A DNA stretch of 64,000 nt from Rhodomicrobium vannielii ATCC 17100 (GCF_000166055.1 NC_014664.1:1866001-1930000); one strand, 5' to 3'. Positions 7,385 through 16,782 are shown, counted from the first letter of the stretch. Program-made: numbers and translations. Notes: a model not told the origin generated them from the sequence alone.

Positions 7385-8488
7385 GTGACGCGCGAGAACA
7401 AACTGGCCGCGCCAAGCGCAGCTCGCCGTGCCGCGTCGCTCTTGACTGGGGGACTTATGCTTGCCGGCCTCGCCGGGTGCAGCGGTGATCTCTTTCAGAA
7501 TAGCGACAACGCCAGCCTGACTCAGAAGGCCAAGCCTGCTGTCGCCCTGTCCGCTGGACAGGGTGTTCCGCAGACTTACGCAAGCAAGGTCGACGAGCAG
7601 CTTGCTGCCTCGATCAAGGCCAAAGGTATCGTCCTCGTCGATGCGAAGGACGCCCAATATATTTTGAAGCCGACTTATGCCGCGGCCACCGAAAAGAAGG
7701 GCACGAAGGTCGCGTATACGATCGACGTGACCGACAAGGCCGGCAACAAGGTTCGCACGATTTCCGGCGAAGAGGTCGTTTCGAACAAGCGCGGTGGCGA
7801 CAACTGGAAGCATCTGAACGACGAAGGCATCCAGAAGGTTGCGCTCAAGTCCGCGACGGACGTTGCTCTGTGGGTTGAAAATCCGAACGCTCCGCAGGCG
7901 GCTCCTGCCGTTGCGGCTGCTCAGCCTGCGACGCCTGTGAAGGCGGCTGCGGCTCCGGCCCCGACGCCCGTAAAGGCGGCTGCGGCTCAGCCTGCCGCGC
8001 CGAAGGTCCGTCAGCCCGCTCCCGCCGCCGAGCCTTCGCTGGCTTCGGCCGTTGCCGCTCCGGCACCGCGTGCGCATGCTTCGGCCAATCCGGCTGAAGT
8101 GGTTGCCGTGGTTTCCGGCGTGACCGGTGCTCCGGGCGATGGCAAGACCTCGCTGACCGAAGCCATGAAGCGGGCGCTCAATCGCCAAGGCATCAAGCTT
8201 TTGTCATCGGCGACACCTGGCTCCTACAAGATCCAGGGTCAGGTCGAAATGGGCGCGGCCCAGAACGGCCAGCAGCCGATCACGATCCGCTGGGTGGTGG
8301 TCGATCCGACCGGCAAGCAGCTTGAGAAGACCGTTGTCCAGAACAACAAGATCAACGCGGGCATGCTCGATGGCGCGTGGGGCGAGATCGCGGATCAGGC
8401 GGCCGGTGCCGCTGCGGCCGAGGTCACGAAGCTGCTCAGCAAGTCGCCCACCGGTCAGGCTCAGGCTGGCAACGGCACCTCGGGCTAA
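7385..8488 (+). CDS. Lipoprotein with two related domains joined by a Pro/Ala-rich linker
   Basis: A 367-residue protein with a lipoprotein signal: a hydrophobic stretch ends in the lipobox LAGC near residue 33. A first domain of about 100 residues (KVDEQLAASIKAKGIVLVDAKDAQYILKP... to VALKSATDVALWV) is followed by an Ala/Pro/Lys linker containing the repeat TPVKAAAA, then a second domain with the same pattern (LTEAMKRALNRQGIKLLSSATPGSYKIQG... to AAEVTKLL). The two domains look like an internal duplication. GTG 7385 is chosen because AAGGAG at 7371-7376 lies 8 bases upstream. It lies between pgeF and prs. The function is unknown; an envelope role is inferred from the lipobox. Confidence 0.75.
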   Translation: MTRENKLAAPSAARRAASLLTGGLMLAGLAGCSGDLFQNSDNASLTQKAKPAVALSAGQGVPQTYASKVDEQLAASIKAKGIVLVDAKDAQYILKPTYAAATEKKGTKVAYTIDVTDKAGNKVRTISGEEVVSNKRGGDNWKHLNDEGIQKVALKSATDVALWVENPNAPQAAPAVAAAQPATPVKAAAAPAPTPVKAAAAQPAAPKVRQPAPAAEPSLASAVAAPAPRAHASANPAEVVAVVSGVTGAPGDGKTSLTEAMKRALNRQGIKLLSSATPGSYKIQGQVEMGAAQNGQQPITIRWVVVDPTGKQLEKTVVQNNKINAGMLDGAWGEIADQAAGAAAAEVTKLLSKSPTGQAQAGNGTSG

Positions 8489-8508
8489 TCCCGAAGTCAT
8501 TATAACTC

Positions 8509-8541
8509 AACCTGTGGGTGGCCACGACGCGCTCACAGGTT
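8509..8541. other. Inverted repeat after the lipoprotein gene
   Basis: AACCTGTG at 8509-8516 pairs with CACAGGTT at 8534-8541 across a 17-base loop. It lies just upstream of a stronger terminator hairpin and may stabilise the 3' end of the lipoprotein mRNA or be part of the terminator. Confidence 0.4.
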
Positions 8542-8549
8542 TACAGATG

Positions 8550-8586
8550 ACGAGCGCGCTGATACAAGCGCGCTCGTTGTTGTTTG
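8550..8586 (+). terminator. Rho-independent terminator upstream of prs
   Basis: A perfect 11-bp stem (ACGAGCGCGCT at 8550-8560 with AGCGCGCTCGT at 8567-8577), a 6-base loop, then the T-rich run TGTTGTTTGTG. It should end transcription from the lipoprotein gene 62 bases after its stop codon. Confidence 0.85.
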
Positions 8587-8623
8587 TGCACAACTCTCGT
8601 CATCCAATGGACAATCCCGCATC

Positions 8624-9556
8624 ATGAAGCTGGTCGCTGGCAATAGCAATCGGCCCCTGGCTAACGCCATCGCCGCTTATCTGAAAACACCGCTGACGGA
8701 ATGCCTCGTGCGCCGCTTCTCGGACATGGAAATCTTTGTCGAGGTGCGTGAAAACGTCCGCGGCGAAGACATCTTCGTGATCCAGTCGACGTCCTACCCG
8801 GCGAACGACAATCTCATGGAGCTGCTGATCCTCACCGATGCGCTGAGGCGCGCGTCGGCGCGACGCATCACGGCGGTCATCCCGTATTTCGGCTACGCCC
8901 GGCAGGACCGCAAGACGCTGCCCCGCACCCCGATTTCGGCGAAGCTCGTGGCGAACCTCATCACGCATGCGGGCGCCGACCGCGTGCTGACGGTCGATCT
9001 CCACGCGGGCCAGATCCAGGGCTTTTTCGACATCCCGACCGACAACCTCTATGCCGCACCGGTCATGGTGCGCGACATCACCAAGCGCTACACCGACGGT
9101 AACATCACCGTTGTCTCGCCGGACGTTGGCGGCGTGGTTCGTGCACGTAGCCTCGCAAGTCGCATCGATGCGCCGCTCGCCATCATCGACAAGCGCCGCG
9201 ACCGTCCGGGTGAATCCGAGGTCATGAACGTGATCGGCAACGTGACCGGCCGCCACTGCATCCTCATCGACGACATCATCGACTCCGGCGGCACCCTGTG
9301 TAATGCCGCGCATGCGCTGATCGAGAAGGGTGCCTGCTCCGTCGCAGCCTACGCCACACACGGCGTGTTTTCCGGTGGCGCGGTGGCCCGCATACAGGCG
9401 TCGAAGATCGACACGCTCGTCATCACGGATACCATCGTGCCGACCGAGGCCGTCCGCGTTGCGAGCAACATCGAGGTGCTGTCTTTGTCCGCGCTGATCG
9501 GCGAGGCGATCCTTCGCACGTCCGGCGAGGAGTCGGTTTCCAGTCTGTTCGATTAG
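8624..9556 (+). CDS. prs: Ribose-phosphate pyrophosphokinase (PRPP synthase)
   Basis: A full-length 310-residue class I PRPP synthase, which transfers pyrophosphate from ATP to ribose 5-phosphate and feeds purine, pyrimidine, His, Trp and NAD synthesis. Recognisable blocks are [25 protein letters not shown], the catalytic stretch [12 protein letters not shown], the [12 protein letters not shown] segment, the flexible loop [13 protein letters not shown] and the PRPP-binding loop [11 protein letters not shown]. Terminators flank the gene on both sides, so it is probably transcribed alone. The ATG at 8624 gives the usual family N-terminus ([13 protein letters not shown]). Confidence 0.97.
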   Translation: MKLVAGNSNRPLANAIAAYLKTPLTECLVRRFSDMEIFVEVRENVRGEDIFVIQSTSYPANDNLMELLILTDALRRASARRITAVIPYFGYARQDRKTLPRTPISAKLVANLITHAGADRVLTVDLHAGQIQGFFDIPTDNLYAAPVMVRDITKRYTDGNITVVSPDVGGVVRARSLASRIDAPLAIIDKRRDRPGESEVMNVIGNVTGRHCILIDDIIDSGGTLCNAAHALIEKGACSVAAYATHGVFSGGAVARIQASKIDTLVITDTIVPTEAVRVASNIEVLSLSALIGEAILRTSGEESVSSLFD

Positions 9557-9562
9557 CGGGCG

Positions 9563-9589
9563 CGGGGCGTCAAGCCCCGACCAATTTTT
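9563..9589 (+). terminator. Terminator after prs
   Basis: CGGGGC at 9563-9568 pairs with GCCCCG at 9574-9579 around a 5-base loop, followed by ACCAATTTTT. It starts 7 bases after the prs stop codon. Confidence 0.75.
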
Positions 9590-9703
9590 GCAGGCGATTA
9601 GCTGCTATCGTTCCAAGCGATGCACCTCGATTTCAAAGGTGCGCGCGACGAAAAGGCCGTGCGCACTCGATATGAATGACGGTTGAACGAACGAAGCAGC
9701 TTA

Positions 9704-9731
9704 TTGTCTTTCGTTGAACTTGCCCTTATAG
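9704..9731 (+). promoter_or_regulatory. Candidate sigma-70-type promoter of rplY
   Basis: TTGTCT (9704-9709) and TTATAG (9726-9731) are separated by 16 bases, about 90 bases before the rplY start and after the prs terminator. Both hexamers match the consensus at four positions. The call is by pattern and position only. Confidence 0.35.
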
Positions 9732-9817
9732 AGAGGGTTTGAGACATCCCTGAGTGCAGAACGTCCGCGTGCTTGATCGCCGCAATGACGCGCTCATCCA
9801 ACAAAACAGAGACAAAA

Positions 9818-10435
9818 ATGGCTGAGGTTATCGAACTCAAGGCGCAAGCGCGCGAAGGCACCGGCAAGCTCGCGAACCGCGCGCTTCGGGCAAAGAAGCT
9901 CGTTCCGGGCATCGTCTACGGCGGCGAAAAGGGCCCGGCGAATGTCGCGCTCGAATATCGGCACGTCTGGCAGCACTATCAGACCGGCCACTTCCTCTCG
10001 ACGGTCTATCTGCTCGACATCGACGGCAAGAAAGAGCGCGTGATCCCGCGCGACGTGCAGGTCGATCCGGTGCGCGATTTTCCGATCCATGTGGATTTCC
10101 TGCGCGTCTCGAAGTCCTCGCGCATCGAAGTCGAAATCCCGGTGCACTTCGTCAATGAAGAAGCCTCGCCCGGCCTGAAGCGCGGCGGCGCTCTCAATAT
10201 CGTGCGCCATGCGGTCGAACTGTCGTGCCCGGCTGATTCAATCCCTGAGTTCATTACGGTCGACCTTACCGGCTACGACATCGGCGACAGCATTCACATC
10301 TCGGCCGTGAAGCTTCCGGCCGGCATCACGCCCACCATCACCGACCGCGATTTTACTGTCGCGACGATCGCGGGTGCGGCTGCGCAGATCTCGGAAGAGG
10401 CGGCTGAAGCTGCCGCGGCCGAAAAGAGCGAGTAG
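9818..10435 (+). CDS. rplY: 50S ribosomal protein L25, long Ctc form
   Basis: A 205-residue protein of the bL25/Ctc family, which binds 5S rRNA. The N-terminal L25 domain (ELKAQAREGTGKLANRALRAKKLVPGIVYGGEKGP) is followed by the TL5/Ctc C-terminal domain (IEVEIPVHFVNEEASPGLKRGGALNIVRHAVELSCPADSIPEFITVDLTGYDIGDSIHISAVKLP). An Ala/Glu-rich tail ends the protein, as is common in this group. The start at ATG 9818 gives the family N-terminus (MAEVIELKA); the ATG at 9773 would add 15 unrelated residues. The pth gene follows 55 bases later, a pairing seen in many alphaproteobacteria. Confidence 0.95.
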   Translation: MAEVIELKAQAREGTGKLANRALRAKKLVPGIVYGGEKGPANVALEYRHVWQHYQTGHFLSTVYLLDIDGKKERVIPRDVQVDPVRDFPIHVDFLRVSKSSRIEVEIPVHFVNEEASPGLKRGGALNIVRHAVELSCPADSIPEFITVDLTGYDIGDSIHISAVKLPAGITPTITDRDFTVATIAGAAAQISEEAAEAAAAEKSE

Positions 10436-10490
10436 CATCCTCCCATACCAGTTCGGCGTTCATCATCGATAAATTGTGAGAGATTTCATC

Positions 10491-12632
10491 ATGAAGCTGA
10501 TCGTCGGATTGGGTAATCCGGGTGAGAAATACGCGGGAAACCGTCATAACATCGGGTTTATGGCGGTGGACGAGATGGCGCGGGGCTACGGCTTCGCGCC
10601 ATGGAAGAAGCGATTTCAGGGTTTCGTCGCCGAAGGGCAGATCGGCCTTCAGCGCTGCATCCTCCTGAAGCCCGCCACCTATATGAACGAGAGCGGTCGC
10701 GCGGTCGGCGAAGCCATGCGCTTCTACAAGATCGCTATCGGTGACGTAATCGTCATCCATGATGAGATCGACCTTGAGCCCGGCAAGATCCGCTTGAAGA
10801 CTGGCGGTGGCAATGCCGGGCATAACGGCCTTAAGTCCATCACGGCGCATGTCGGCAACGATTATCGCCGCGTCCGGCTCGGCGTCGGCCATCCCGGCGA
10901 CAAGGCGCTCGTCGCCAATTACGTTCTCCATGATTTCGCGAAAGCCGATAACGAATGGCTCGTGCCGGTCCTTGAAGGCGTGGCGCGCGGCATGTCGAAC
11001 CTCGTGGATGGGAAAGAGGCCAGTTTTTTGAGCGAAGCCGCCCGGGGACGGAAGCCTCTCCCGAAGGCGGCGGAAGCGCTCGGCTCCGCTGAAACGGCGC
11101 CGGAGCGTGTCGAAGAGCCGTCTATCGAGGTTCCGCTGGCGACTGGCGCAGCGGCGGTCGCAGCGAGCGCTGTTTTTGAGGCAGTAGCCGAAGCGCCTGC
11201 GCCCACCGAGGGCGAAGCCGCTTTTGCTTCGGTCGAAGACGCCATCGCATCGCTTGGGATTGAAACGCCAAGCGTTGCGGAAGCACCTGCCGAGACTGAG
11301 GTGGAAGCAACGTCGCTCGCGTCGGTAAGCGAAGCGGTGCCCGAGCCGGAAGCCGAGGCCCCCGCCGCTGAAACTGTCGCGGTGGAAGAGATCGCGGCCG
11401 ACCCGGTGGCCGAAACTCTCGCCGTCGAAACTCCCGCGCATGAAGAGATCGCTTCCGAACTGGACGCGACTGAACCTGAGGCGGCGGCCGAAGAGGTTGC
11501 CTCCGAGCCGCTAGAGGATGATCCCGAAGCCGAAGCGCTGGCCGCCATCGTGGCTGCCGCAACGAAGCCCATCGAGCCAATGCCCCTTCCCCCGATCACG
11601 GTTTCGGCCGGGCGCGACGGAAGCGGCGGCGCCGTTTCCTCCGCAGTCATGTTGCCGCACCCGGAAGCCGAGGGGGCCTCGGAAACCGTTTTCGATCTGG
11701 AACGCGAAGTGCCGCCGCAACGCGTGCCCCGCGATCAGGAGATCCTTGCCGCGAGGGAAGCGCTTACCGAGGTGGCGACTCCGAAACAAGCCGAACCCGA
11801 GGCGACGCCCATTGCTACGAGCGGCGACGAAGAAGCCATCGCGGAAGCGACAGGCGAGGAGGAAGCTGTCTCGGATGAGGCGGCTGTCACGGAGTGGCCT
11901 GATGGACAGGTCGAGCCGGACCTCGCCCAAGCAGAACCCCAACCGGACTACTTGGCAGCGCCCGAAACGGAAGACGCTCCGCTCGCGACGATGGGGGAGG
12001 ACAGTCCCGCCGAAGCGGATATCGCGCCGGTTCTGGATGACACGTTCGTCGAAACCGCTGTTGGCGAGGCGGAAACCGCCGACGTCAGCATCGAGAGCGA
12101 AGCCGCAGAAACGCCGATCGTGCAGGAGGCCTTTGTGGCCGCCGAGTCGATCGCGTTCGAGCGTGCAGAAACTTCGGTGGAACAGGAAGACGAGCGCGCA
12201 ATCGAGCCAGAGCCAGCCGCAGAGCCGGTTCAGTCTGGAACGCCGGACCCCGAACCTGCGCCATCGCCTGAGCCGATCATCGATCCAGTTCCCGCGCCGG
12301 AGCCGCAGCCGATTCCCGAGCCTGAACCCGTGGGCGATCCAGACCCTGCGCCTGACCCAGCGCCCGTTCCCGATCCGGCCCCGGTCCACGAACCAGAGCC
12401 CGAGCCGCTTCCGGAGCAGGCGCGCGAGCCTGAACCGGTGGCGACGTCCGCTGTCGTGGAACCCGCGCGAGAGCTGGAGTTTGCAGGCGCCGCCGCCGCA
12501 GTGATCGACCGGCCGAGCGCTGTGGAACAACCGTCCGCGCCGACTTCTGAAAGCCAGCCTGCTAAAGCGCCTGTTGCGAAAAAGAAGGGCGGCGGTTTCT
12601 TCGGCTGGTTCCGCCGTCGTAAGGATTCGTAA
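10491..12632 (+). CDS. pth: Peptidyl-tRNA hydrolase with ~520-residue acidic disordered tail and basic-aromatic end
   Basis: Residues 1-190 are a normal Pth: LIVGLGNPG with Asn10, RHNIGF with His19, the IHDEIDL Asp and [11 protein letters not shown]. The enzyme frees peptides from tRNA dropped by the ribosome. Bacterial Pth usually ends near 190-210 residues, but this frame runs to 713. The added ~520 residues are mostly Glu, Ala, Pro, Val and Asp (for example many EPEP and APAETE runs), with no stop and no visible folded domain. The last 17 residues switch to [17 protein letters not shown], a basic-aromatic cluster of the kind that binds acidic membranes or nucleic acid. ATG 10491 fits the family start; an ATG at 10476 would add five residues. 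A fusion with a lost neighbour cannot be excluded. Confidence 0.9.
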   Translation: MKLIVGLGNPGEKYAGNRHNIGFMAVDEMARGYGFAPWKKRFQGFVAEGQIGLQRCILLKPATYMNESGRAVGEAMRFYKIAIGDVIVIHDEIDLEPGKIRLKTGGGNAGHNGLKSITAHVGNDYRRVRLGVGHPGDKALVANYVLHDFAKADNEWLVPVLEGVARGMSNLVDGKEASFLSEAARGRKPLPKAAEALGSAETAPERVEEPSIEVPLATGAAAVAASAVFEAVAEAPAPTEGEAAFASVEDAIASLGIETPSVAEAPAETEVEATSLASVSEAVPEPEAEAPAAETVAVEEIAADPVAETLAVETPAHEEIASELDATEPEAAAEEVASEPLEDDPEAEALAAIVAAATKPIEPMPLPPITVSAGRDGSGGAVSSAVMLPHPEAEGASETVFDLEREVPPQRVPRDQEILAAREALTEVATPKQAEPEATPIATSGDEEAIAEATGEEEAVSDEAAVTEWPDGQVEPDLAQAEPQPDYLAAPETEDAPLATMGEDSPAEADIAPVLDDTFVETAVGEAETADVSIESEAAETPIVQEAFVAAESIAFERAETSVEQEDERAIEPEPAAEPVQSGTPDPEPAPSPEPIIDPVPAPEPQPIPEPEPVGDPDPAPDPAPVPDPAPVHEPEPEPLPEQAREPEPVATSAVVEPARELEFAGAAAAVIDRPSAVEQPSAPTSESQPAKAPVAKKKGGGFFGWFRRRKDS

Positions 12633-13059
12633 TCGTGAAGCCGTATCGGCGGGTCAAAGTTCGCCCGCCGTCTGGACTTCGGTGGCGCATGACCTTATAG
12701 CAACCGCAGGCTGCCACGGCGGCCGTGCGCGATGGTTCCGCGATGCCATCGTGCGAACGTTTTCGGCGGCGGTCAAAATGCGCCGATGAGTTCGGGCGTG
12801 AGTGTCGCCATCTGGGATTGGGATCGAGGGCGTGCGTTGTGGTGTCGTTTGGGCGTCATCACGCTCCATCTCACTGATTTGACGCGCTTTCTTCAAGCGA
12901 ATATTTGCTCGAAGACGCTCTTAGACCGGATCAGATCAGGTTGAGCAACCTCATCGTTTGCATCCGTCTCTGATCCAGGGGAAGAGCACGGTTTGATCTG
13001 ATTGCGATGCAATCGATTGGCCCGGGTTCAGGCATAGATAAGCATCGACAGGACGTTTC
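12633..13059. other. Intergenic region pth-ychF, no supported gene
   Basis: 427 bases. A GC hairpin (CGGCGGG 12647-12653 with CCCGCCG 12664-12670) lies 15 bases after the pth stop but has no T-run, so it is only a weak terminator candidate. Two short palindromes, AGGTTG-AG-CAACCT (12938-12951) and ATTGCGATGCAAT near 13000, sit before ychF. Short open frames show no family likeness. Confidence 0.5.
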
Positions 13060-14163
13060 ATGGGTTTCAAGTGCGGTATCGTCGGCCTGCCAAACGTGGG
13101 TAAGTCCACGCTTTTCAATGCCTTGACGCAGACGGCGGCAGCGCAGGCCGCAAACTATCCCTTCTGCACGATCGAGCCGAATGTCGGCGAAGTCTCCGTG
13201 CCCGACGAGCGCCTTCAGAAGATTGCCGCCGCCGCGAAATCCGCCGCGATCATCCCCACGCGCCTCACCTTCGTGGACATCGCAGGCCTCGTGCGCGGCG
13301 CGTCTAAGGGCGAAGGTCTCGGCAATAAGTTCCTCGCCAACATCCGCGAATGCGACGCCATCGCCTATGTGCTCCGCTGCTTCGTAGACGACGATGTGAC
13401 GCATGTCGAAGGCCGCGTCGATCCACTGGCCGACGCGGACACGATCGAGACGGAACTGATGCTCGCCGATCTCGAAAGCCTGGAGCGCCGCCGCCCTGCG
13501 CTCGAAAAGAAGGCCAAGGGCGCAGACAAGGAAGCGAAAACCGCGATTCAGTTGATCGATATCGCCCTCAAATATGTCGCGGAGGGTAAACCCGCACGCC
13601 TCGCGCTGGCAGAAATTCCCGAGGCCGATCACCGCGCCTTCCGCAATCTCCAGCTTCTCACGGCGAAGCCCGCGCTTTACGTCTGCAATGTGGACGAGGC
13701 GAGCGCGGGGACTGGCAACGAATATTCGAAAATAGTGGAGGATCGCTTCAAGCCCGAAGGCGCGGAAGTGGTCATCATCTCGGCCAAGATCGAATCCGAA
13801 CTTGCGCAGCTCGACGAGGAGGAGCGCACGCTCTATCTGGCCGATCTTGGCCTGACCGAGCCGGGCCTCAACCGCCTGATTTCAGCGGGTTACCACCTTC
13901 TCGACCTGATCACCTATTTCACCGCTGGCCCGAAAGAAACACGCGCCTGGACGATCACCAAGGGCACGGCTGCACCCGCTGCCGCTGGCGTGATCCACTC
14001 CGATTTCGAGAAGGGCTTCATCCGCGCCGAGACGATCGCCTATAGTGATTTTGTTTCGCTCGGCGGCGAAACGGGGGCCAAGGAGGCCGGTAAATTCCGC
14101 CTCGAAGGGAAGGAATACGTCGTCAACGACGGCGACGTGTTGCATTTCCGCTTCGCAAATTAG
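13060..14163 (+). CDS. ychF: Ribosome-binding ATPase YchF (Ola1 family)
   Basis: A full-length 367-residue Obg-like ATPase. G1 is [10 protein letters not shown]3 is [19 protein letters not shown] and the G4 position reads NVDE, the NxxE variant that makes this family prefer ATP over GTP. The TGS domain is at the C-terminus ([44 protein letters not shown]). YchF binds ribosomes and influences stress responses and translation start. The TAG stop codon at 14161-14163 lies within a 6-bp target site copied by an insertion sequence, yet the protein is intact. Confidence 0.96.
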   Translation: MGFKCGIVGLPNVGKSTLFNALTQTAAAQAANYPFCTIEPNVGEVSVPDERLQKIAAAAKSAAIIPTRLTFVDIAGLVRGASKGEGLGNKFLANIRECDAIAYVLRCFVDDDVTHVEGRVDPLADADTIETELMLADLESLERRRPALEKKAKGADKEAKTAIQLIDIALKYVAEGKPARLALAEIPEADHRAFRNLQLLTAKPALYVCNVDEASAGTGNEYSKIVEDRFKPEGAEVVIISAKIESELAQLDEEERTLYLADLGLTEPGLNRLISAGYHLLDLITYFTAGPKETRAWTITKGTAAPAAAGVIHSDFEKGFIRAETIAYSDFVSLGGETGAKEAGKFRLEGKEYVVNDGDVLHFRFAN

Positions 14164-14164
14164 G

Positions 14165-15181
14165 TGTTTGATCCCGGCATTTGATGGTGCATTATTCTCC
14201 CTCGGCTGGAAGGATGCGCTATGGGACAAATTCTTCATGGGAGCGCCACAACGACTGAGGCGGTCCGTCGAGCGATACAGCATAGTCAAGAGAGCTTGAG
14301 GGCCCTGGCCAAGCGCTACGGCATCAACACGAAGACGGTCTCGAAATGGAAGAAGCGCTCATCCGTCGCCGATGTGCCGACTGGACCGAAAGAGCCGAAA
14401 TCCACGGTTCTGTCGGTCGAGGAAGAGGCGATAATCGTCGCCTTCCGCAAGCATACGCTCTTGCCGCTCGACGATTGCCTCTATGCGCTACAGGCGACGA
14501 TACCGCATCTGACTCGCTCGTCGCTGCATCGCTGTCTTCAACGCCACGGTATTTCTCGGCTGCCGGACGTCGAAGGCGACAAGCCCGCCAGGAAGAAGTT
14601 CAAGTCCTATCCGATCGGCTATTTTCATGTCGACATAGCCGAAGTGCAGACGGCCGAAGGCAAGCTCTATCTCTACGTCGCCATTGACCGCACGAGCAAA
14701 TTCGCCTTCGTGCAACTCGTCAAAAAGACCGGCAGGACGTCCGCTTCAGCCTTCCTCGTCGCCCTGATAGAGGCAGTTCCCTACAAGATTCACACGGTGC
14801 TCACCGACAACGGCATCCAGTTCACGTTTCCGCCGCGTTATGCCGATGGACCAACGGCCAGATACATGACGCACATGTTCGACATGCGATGCAGCGAGAA
14901 CGGCATTGAGCACCGCCTCACCAAGGTCAAGCATCCCTGGACAAACGGCCAGGTCGAGCGAATGAACCGGACGATCAAGGAGGCGACGGTCAAACGCTAT
15001 CACTACGACCGTCACGAGCAGCTCGAAACCCACCTATCGGACTTCATCAACGCCTATAACTTTGCTCGCCGACTAAAGACCCTCAAAGGCCTCACGCCTT
15101 ATGAGTTCATCTGTAAATGCTGGACGAATGAGCCGGAAAGATTCAAGATCGATCCAATCCATCAAATGCCGGGACTGAACA
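14165..15181. mobile_element. IS481-type insertion sequence with terminal inverted repeats and 6-bp target duplication
   Basis: The element is 1,017 bp. The left end TGTTTGATCCCGGCATTTGAT (14165-14185) matches the reverse complement of the right end (15161-15181) at 18 of 21 positions. ATTAGG is repeated directly on both sides (14159-14164 and 15182-15187), which is a 6-bp target duplication. Clean ends and an intact transposase suggest a recent insertion. It landed on the stop codon of ychF, and because the target is duplicated ychF keeps its TAG. Confidence 0.92.
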
Positions 15182-15186
15182 ATTAG
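14221..15186 (+). CDS. DDE transposase of the IS481 type
   Basis: A 321-residue transposase. An N-terminal HTH (residues 22-45, LRALAKRYGINTKTVSKWKKR) precedes the rve integrase core with the catalytic triad at Asp138 (YFHVDIAEV), Asp196 (LTDNGIQF) and Glu246 (NGQVERMNRTIKE). The ATG at 14221 has AAGGA upstream. The IS ends at 15181, but the frame runs through AAT-TAG, so the stop codon (15184-15186) lies in the flanking target duplication and not inside the element. At a different target the protein would carry a different C-terminus. Confidence 0.93.
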   Translation: MGQILHGSATTTEAVRRAIQHSQESLRALAKRYGINTKTVSKWKKRSSVADVPTGPKEPKSTVLSVEEEAIIVAFRKHTLLPLDDCLYALQATIPHLTRSSLHRCLQRHGISRLPDVEGDKPARKKFKSYPIGYFHVDIAEVQTAEGKLYLYVAIDRTSKFAFVQLVKKTGRTSASAFLVALIEAVPYKIHTVLTDNGIQFTFPPRYADGPTARYMTHMFDMRCSENGIEHRLTKVKHPWTNGQVERMNRTIKEATVKRYHYDRHEQLETHLSDFINAYNFARRLKTLKGLTPYEFICKCWTNEPERFKIDPIHQMPGLNN

Positions 15187-15261
15187 GCCGTACACTCATA
15201 AAATGAGTGGCGTTTGATAACGAACACTGATTCAAGGCTTTCGGTTAAAAGGGAGGCCTTG

Positions 15262-15600
15262 ATGACGCGCCGACGTTACGAACTGACGGACCTTGAGTGA
15301 TCGATCCTGAAGCCGCTGCTGCCGAACAAGCCGCGAGGCGTGCCTCGCGTAACGACCGGCGGGTGCTGAACAGCATCCTCTGGCGGTTCCGCACTAGCCC
15401 TAGGCGGAAATTCCGGAGCGTTCTCGAGGCAGGCTTACGAGCAAGATCCACGCGCTTGTCGACGCCGAAGCCGCGATCGGCTTTGCGCTGACAGGCGGCC
15501 GGGTGCCCGTTATCGAAAAAGCCTTCTCGAAACTCAGGCCCTTTTGCGGGCGAAAGCCGAACGCTCTGATGTACGACCTTATGCGAAGCCTCGGCTCGTT
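15262..15600 (+). pseudogene. Remnant of an IS5-family transposase
   Basis: The N-terminus MTRRRYELTDLE is followed by an in-frame TGA where the family has Trp, then SILKPLLPNKPRGVPRV. After a frameshift DRRVLNSILWRFRTSP can be read, and after an internal deletion KIHALVDAEAAIGFALTGGRV. These pieces occur in this order in IS5-family transposases. Stops, frameshifts and lost middle parts show that it is dead. Confidence 0.75.
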
Positions 15601-15626
15601 CCGAAGCCCCCCGTTTATCCCATAAA

Positions 15627-15815
15627 CATCACGTCTGTAGTGGACTGGTTCAGCCGCAAGGTGTAACTGCGCGCCCTGATCGGTGTTGAAGATCTCCGGC
15701 TTGCCGAAGCGGGCCAGAGCGTCCTCAACCGCCCCGCCGAGATGCAGAAGGCGATGTCCATCGTGATCGCGAGTTCACCGGCTTGCTGATTGGCGCCGAC
15801 ATCAGGATGCCAGCG
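15627..15815. pseudogene. Scrambled IS3-family transposase fragments in opposite orientations
   Basis: On the plus strand near 15634-15663 one reads SVVDWFSRKV and a stop, a motif of IS3 OrfB integrase domains. On the minus strand (about 15805 down to 15665) two frames give ITMDIAFC and then AVEDALARFGKPEIFNTDQGAQ, which normally follow the first motif in the same protein. The fragments face opposite ways, so at least one inversion or two insertions took place. Confidence 0.6.
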
Positions 15816-16244
15816 CGTCAGAGCTACCACCAGTCGACGGCCCCGTCAGGACGAACGCCATTCCTAGGCAAACGCCTGTTGCTTAGAACTACCTTGGATG
15901 AGGTAGACGCGGTCTCACCTTGTTTGTCGCCACCGCCCCAACGGCTTGCAGGCGCAATCAACTTCCGTTGTTCTGGACGACTCTTCTTCCCCAGCGGCCA
16001 ATAACGACTAATATGGGCCATGCGCCTCGTGTCATTGCTGCGCTGACTATCGGCATCAGATAGTTAGTTGGGCCTGAGTTTGATGTTCGACTGCCAAGCC
16101 AGCGGAAAATCGCGAACAGATTTGAAACCAATTGCAGGTTACTGTGCGTCCGATTTCAGAAACAATATCTGGGGCAAGCGGCCCTTCCGGGCGGACAGGC
16201 GAATATCCGGAAAAAAGGCAAGTGGCGGGCAAGCGAGGAATGTG
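15816..16244. other. Stretch after the IS remnants, no supported gene
   Basis: About 430 bases of lower-quality coding character. No ORF here has a recognisable family, good start context and length. It most likely contains decayed mobile DNA and the promoter of the next gene. Confidence 0.4.
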
Positions 16245-16733
16245 ATGACAACAGGTAATACGTTCAAAACGATAGCATTCGACGACGGCAGCTATGCAGT
16301 GGCCTCCGTCGACGCTGGCGATCCGAGGAAATTTGAAGTGGTAGCAACCTTCTTCGACATCGATCGTGCGCGCGACTATGCCGCAAAGGAAAGCAACAAG
16401 CCTTCGACCAAGTCCCCGGCGCGCGCCGAAGCGAGGACGGAGCCGAGGCGGTCTTCCGCCAATCAGGACGCACCCGCCAGCGCGGTCAGTCCGGCGAGCG
16501 ACGCGACCTCAGATCTGAGCGAGCGCCAGGCTGCGGTTTTGAAGACGCTCCGCAGTCGCAGGAATGAAAACAACGAGGTCGAAATGCGGGCGGCTTCCCT
16601 TGCCAGCGCGGCCAAGATCCCCCTCGGATCGCTACATTCAGTTCTTCAGTCGCTCGAAAAGAAGAACTTCATCAAGACGGCCCGCGCTGGTTCAGCCAAG
16701 GCGCCCGCCATCTATGAAGTTTTGGAAGGCTGA
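16245..16733 (+). CDS. Hypothetical protein with C-terminal winged-helix-like domain
   Basis: A 162-residue protein. An N-terminal block of about 45 residues (FKTIAFDDGSYAVASVDAGDPRKFEVVATFFDIDRARDYA) is followed by a Ser/Ala/Pro/Lys-rich linker. A C-terminal domain from about residue 95 (LSERQAAVLKTLRSRRNENNEVEMRAASLASAAKIPLGSLHSVLQSLEKKNFIKTAR) reads like a winged helix of the MarR/GntR kind. ATG 16245 is chosen because GAGGAA lies 5-10 bases upstream; the longer frame from 16068 has no such site. It may be a DNA-binding protein. The family was not identified. Confidence 0.65.
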   Translation: MTTGNTFKTIAFDDGSYAVASVDAGDPRKFEVVATFFDIDRARDYAAKESNKPSTKSPARAEARTEPRRSSANQDAPASAVSPASDATSDLSERQAAVLKTLRSRRNENNEVEMRAASLASAAKIPLGSLHSVLQSLEKKNFIKTARAGSAKAPAIYEVLEG

Positions 16734-16782
16734 TTTCCGCAGGGAAATCAATCCTGGAAAAGAAAGCAATCCCGAGGGCAAA

